Shown here: positions 61,285 to 64,000 of the stretch, piece after piece
Position numbering within the stretch: position 1 is the stretch's first letter
How the letters are laid out: each line of letters starts with the position of its first letter
From: Punica granatum
Taxonomy: Eukaryota; Streptophyta; Magnoliopsida; Myrtales; Lythraceae
Direction: 5' to 3'
NCBI RefSeq assembly: GCF_007655135.1
Contig: NC_045128.1
Coordinates: 28,304,811-28,368,810, forward strand
DNA: 64,000 nt
The notes under the pieces: generated by a model
What the model was told of the DNA's origin: nothing
Database searches by the model: none
The model's input: the letters and a program-made list of their open reading frames with translations, nothing else
Translations under genes and position numbers: made by a program

Positions 61285-63144
61285 TATATATAAATGTAAG
61301 AAAGTAGAGTTGAGGCGGCTTGGCTTGATAGTCTCGAATGCCTGGTTTACCCAATGAGATTTTCTCTATATAATGATTCTTTTAGTTTCTCTATTGTAAT
61401 TTTTAGTGAATCCCAATGTTTTAAATATTTTATGACATGATCTAGATAAAACATAATATTATTTTCTAATGAGTTGCTGTTGTTTACAAAATATTTAATT
61501 AATCCCAAACTTTTGAGCTTTTTAAATTAAATAAATATCTTAAGATAAGATATCAATACAGTAAAACTTTTTTGAGAAAAATTTATTATTTACATAATCT
61601 ATCTATCTATCTTTCTATCTGTTTGTTTTATTTATTTATTAATGTTATCTACTACTTTATAAAACCAAACACTCACTCTTTGGTCTCACTTTTGTTTTTT
61701 AAATTATTCATTACCCATTAACTCTAATTCATTATTACCATTAAATTTTCCACAAAATATTAATTTTGTTGAATAGTTTCCAAATCAACTTTCTCCTCCC
61801 CTTATCTAATGGACATACACCCAACTCCTTTTTTATTTAAGTTGTTATTGTAAATATTTATCACAGTTTACAAGTTTTATTAATTTATGAAGGGATAAGG
61901 AACGTATGTCTAATTTTCATTCTCTTCATTCTCTTCAAAATGCCCTTCGTAAATAATTATTAAAAAATTAATATCCATTACATCATGCGTAAGTTAGAGA
62001 TTAATTAATAAATGGCGCCTCATCGACGCATTTCATGGGATTATTATTCGATTATATAATTTACATATAATACATTATTAGATAATTATTTTAATATATT
62101 GTGCATGTAATATATTAATATCATGGATTAATTACAATTATGTTATCTTTTTTTTTGAGAATTTTAATGGTTCAATTAATGTGGTGGTTTAATTAATGCA
62201 ATGGGTTAATAAATGTCAATTATGTAGTAAATGAAAGTGCTTAATTAATTTCATGAGGTATATGAAAGTTTGAATCACGAGAAGATGAGGGTTTGAAGAT
62301 TGAAGCGACAACATTAATCTTACTTTTCGTTTTGTATTACATAAAATTTTAAATAATTTATTTAACCACCAACTACGCACTTCCCTTAATCTCTTTCTCT
62401 CCCTTTCTCGTATTCTCTCTCTCCTCACGTTATCCTCTCACTTCTCTCTACATGCACCATTATCTCTTAATTGATATTCATTGATTGAGGTTTCTAATAA
62501 ACAATAATATTTTAGTTTTTAAGGAAAAATATTATCACATCTTAAAATTATAGAAATGTTTACTAAGTAACACAGCTCATGAGTATGGTTCGATTTTCAT
62601 TGATTGATGTTTCTAATAAACAATAATATTTTAATTCTTATGGAAAAATAATTATCACAGCTTAAAACTATAGAAATGTTTACTGCATAACACCGCGCAT
62701 GAGTATGGTTCTTGTATGTAATTATGAAAGAGGCTTATGAATGTTACTAAGGATTATTCTAAATCTTTTATACTTTTCGTGCCCCATCTTTTATAATCTC
62801 TTTTAACCCCTATATTTTTTATTTCTTTTTCCAATAGATGCACATCGTAAAATAGCATTATAACATTGGTTTCTCAATATTTTCGCTTCGGTTCGAGAGA
62901 AGCAATTGTACCAAAAACACTTCTTGGTGGTTTGGCTTTCGAAATGGAAAACAAGACAGCGGACGCCTTTCGCAGATCGATCTGTAGTACTCTCAAGATT
63001 CTAAAAGCATCTCCAATGAGGTCCCGACTCGTGGGCCCCTAAAATTAGTAGGGAAATCCCCCGCGGGCCCAGGGACTTCCATTGGAGTTGGACGGTAAAT
63101 GGGCGCCGATCCCAAATGCTCTGTTCAGCAGCAAACGACTATAT
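61285..63144. other. AT-rich spacer up to the second MULE end, no gene
   Basis: It matches 26954-28795, including the CTCCAATGG element at about 62998-63095. The MULE target sequence tttttaattt is at 63145-63154. Confidence 0.65.
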
Positions 63145-63154
63145 TTTTTAATTT

Positions 63155-64000
63155 GACAAAATTGACAATTTGGTCCCTGAATTATACACCTCACGGCAAG
63201 TTCGTCTCTGAAATATATTATGTGTACTAATTGGTCCGGACGTTTCAAACGTTAGAACGAATTGGTCCTTCCGTTCGAAAAAATCACAGGTCCCTGACGA
63301 AACTAATCTCGTCACGCCGTTAATTGCCACAATTGATTGTCCCTCAAGTGAAAGGCTTCCTACCCCAAATTTCCCCAAATTGTTGTTTGATCAAACCCTA
63401 ATTGAGCTCCCTGCTTCCACTCCAATCATCAAATTCACCCAAACGCCTCAAGATTTCTACAATTGAGAGTGTCGCCCGTAATCTTCCGAAGTTGTAATCG
63501 TGGTTGTTGGTCGTTTTCCAGTGAGCAGCACCTATGATCAACCGCTATCGGGAGTTGCCTCGAGCGCTTGAAGGTTGTTCTGCTACATTGCACATGGCCA
63601 GCAGGTCAGTTCAATTCCTAATTATTGGTCGGTTGGGCAGTTTTGGGTTGTTTTGGGGGGGGTTTTGCGGGACAAATGTAATGGTTAGTTGTTGGTCAAT
63701 TGAGGTTAAGGTTATGGTTTGGGAATACCAGAAAACACGAGAACTAGATACTAACCCTTCTCCACTAATATAAGGTATGTAGTGGATTGAGTGATTTGCC
63801 TCTTCTTTTGGCTTTGATCCGCGTTGTTCGAAGCCTTCTCCAGAATCCTCACATTATACTTGAACCTTATATAGGTTTAGTTAGTCATTTGGTCATCTGG
63901 CTATCATTGTTTCTAGAAAACAAAATAGATTTCGAACATAATGCTGCTGTGATCTCAATTTGAATTGATGAATTCATGTATAAACATATGTTCTTCATCT
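63155..64000 (-). mobile_element. Left end of a second MULE copy (continues past the window)
   Basis: It begins GACAAAATTGACAATTTGG and matches 28806-29650 with the same flank. It is a duplicate of the same insertion, not a new one. The inverted repeat runs to about 63730; the rest is MULE internal sequence. Confidence 0.9.

Noticed and set aside
63534..63773. A 79-codon frame near the window end
   Set aside because: It lies within the MULE terminal inverted repeat and has no transposase motif.

Overview
The window is nuclear DNA from a flowering plant, almost certainly a eudicot. Support comes from GT-AG introns, a SHAQKYF-type MYB-related gene family, a GRAM-domain GEM-like gene, a Mutator-like (MULE) transposon, LTR, TRIM and Helitron-like elements, and very AT-rich spacers. 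I cannot name the species from sequence alone.

The main structure is a tandem segmental array. Four modules are visible, here called A to D. A fully represented module has, in order: a diverged copy of the MYB promoter (orphan promoter), a roughly 3 kb LTR-like element, the MYB promoter and gene, a 3' flank, a Helitron-like AT-rich block, and a short CTCCAATGG element. Module A is only a tail (1 to about 8.2 kb). Module B runs about 8.2-36.0 kb, C about 36.0-48.8 kb, and D from 48.8 kb past the window end. Shared insertions show that A and C are one type (TRIM LTR after the gene, intact Helitron-like 5' end). B and D are the other type (second truncated MYB copy broken by a TRIM LTR, MULE at the distal end). 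The array therefore looks like a duplicated dimer.

Genes. There are three near-complete MYB-related genes: MYB1 16453-18939, MYB2 40691-43246 and MYB3 53346-55678. I derive a five-exon model whose splice sites keep one frame in all three copies, giving about 592, 605 and 517 residues. Exons 2 (end), 3 and 4 are internal duplications encoding a Pro/Gln-rich repeat. MYB3 has lost its original start through a 363-bp deletion that fuses an upstream ORF in frame to the MYB domain. Two truncated MYB copies (about 22.6-23.6 and 57.1-58.1 kb) are interrupted by the same TRIM solo LTR. One unrelated, apparently intact gene, a three-exon GEM-like GRAM protein (complement 20211-21077), sits inside module B and is deleted from module D.

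Mobile DNA. A 6.7-kb MULE (28806-35546) has a perfect 10-bp target duplication, about 570-bp terminal inverted repeats, a decayed mudrA-like transposase and a decayed GRF zinc-finger gene, with a TRIM inserted in it. Its left end recurs at 63155 with the same flank, so it predates the B/D duplication. A family of about 3-kb solo-LTR-like elements carrying GC-rich minisatellites occurs at 126-3063, 9305-15879 (with a same-family element nested inside), 37126-39929 and 49899-52871. No tRNA, rRNA or CRISPR was recognised.
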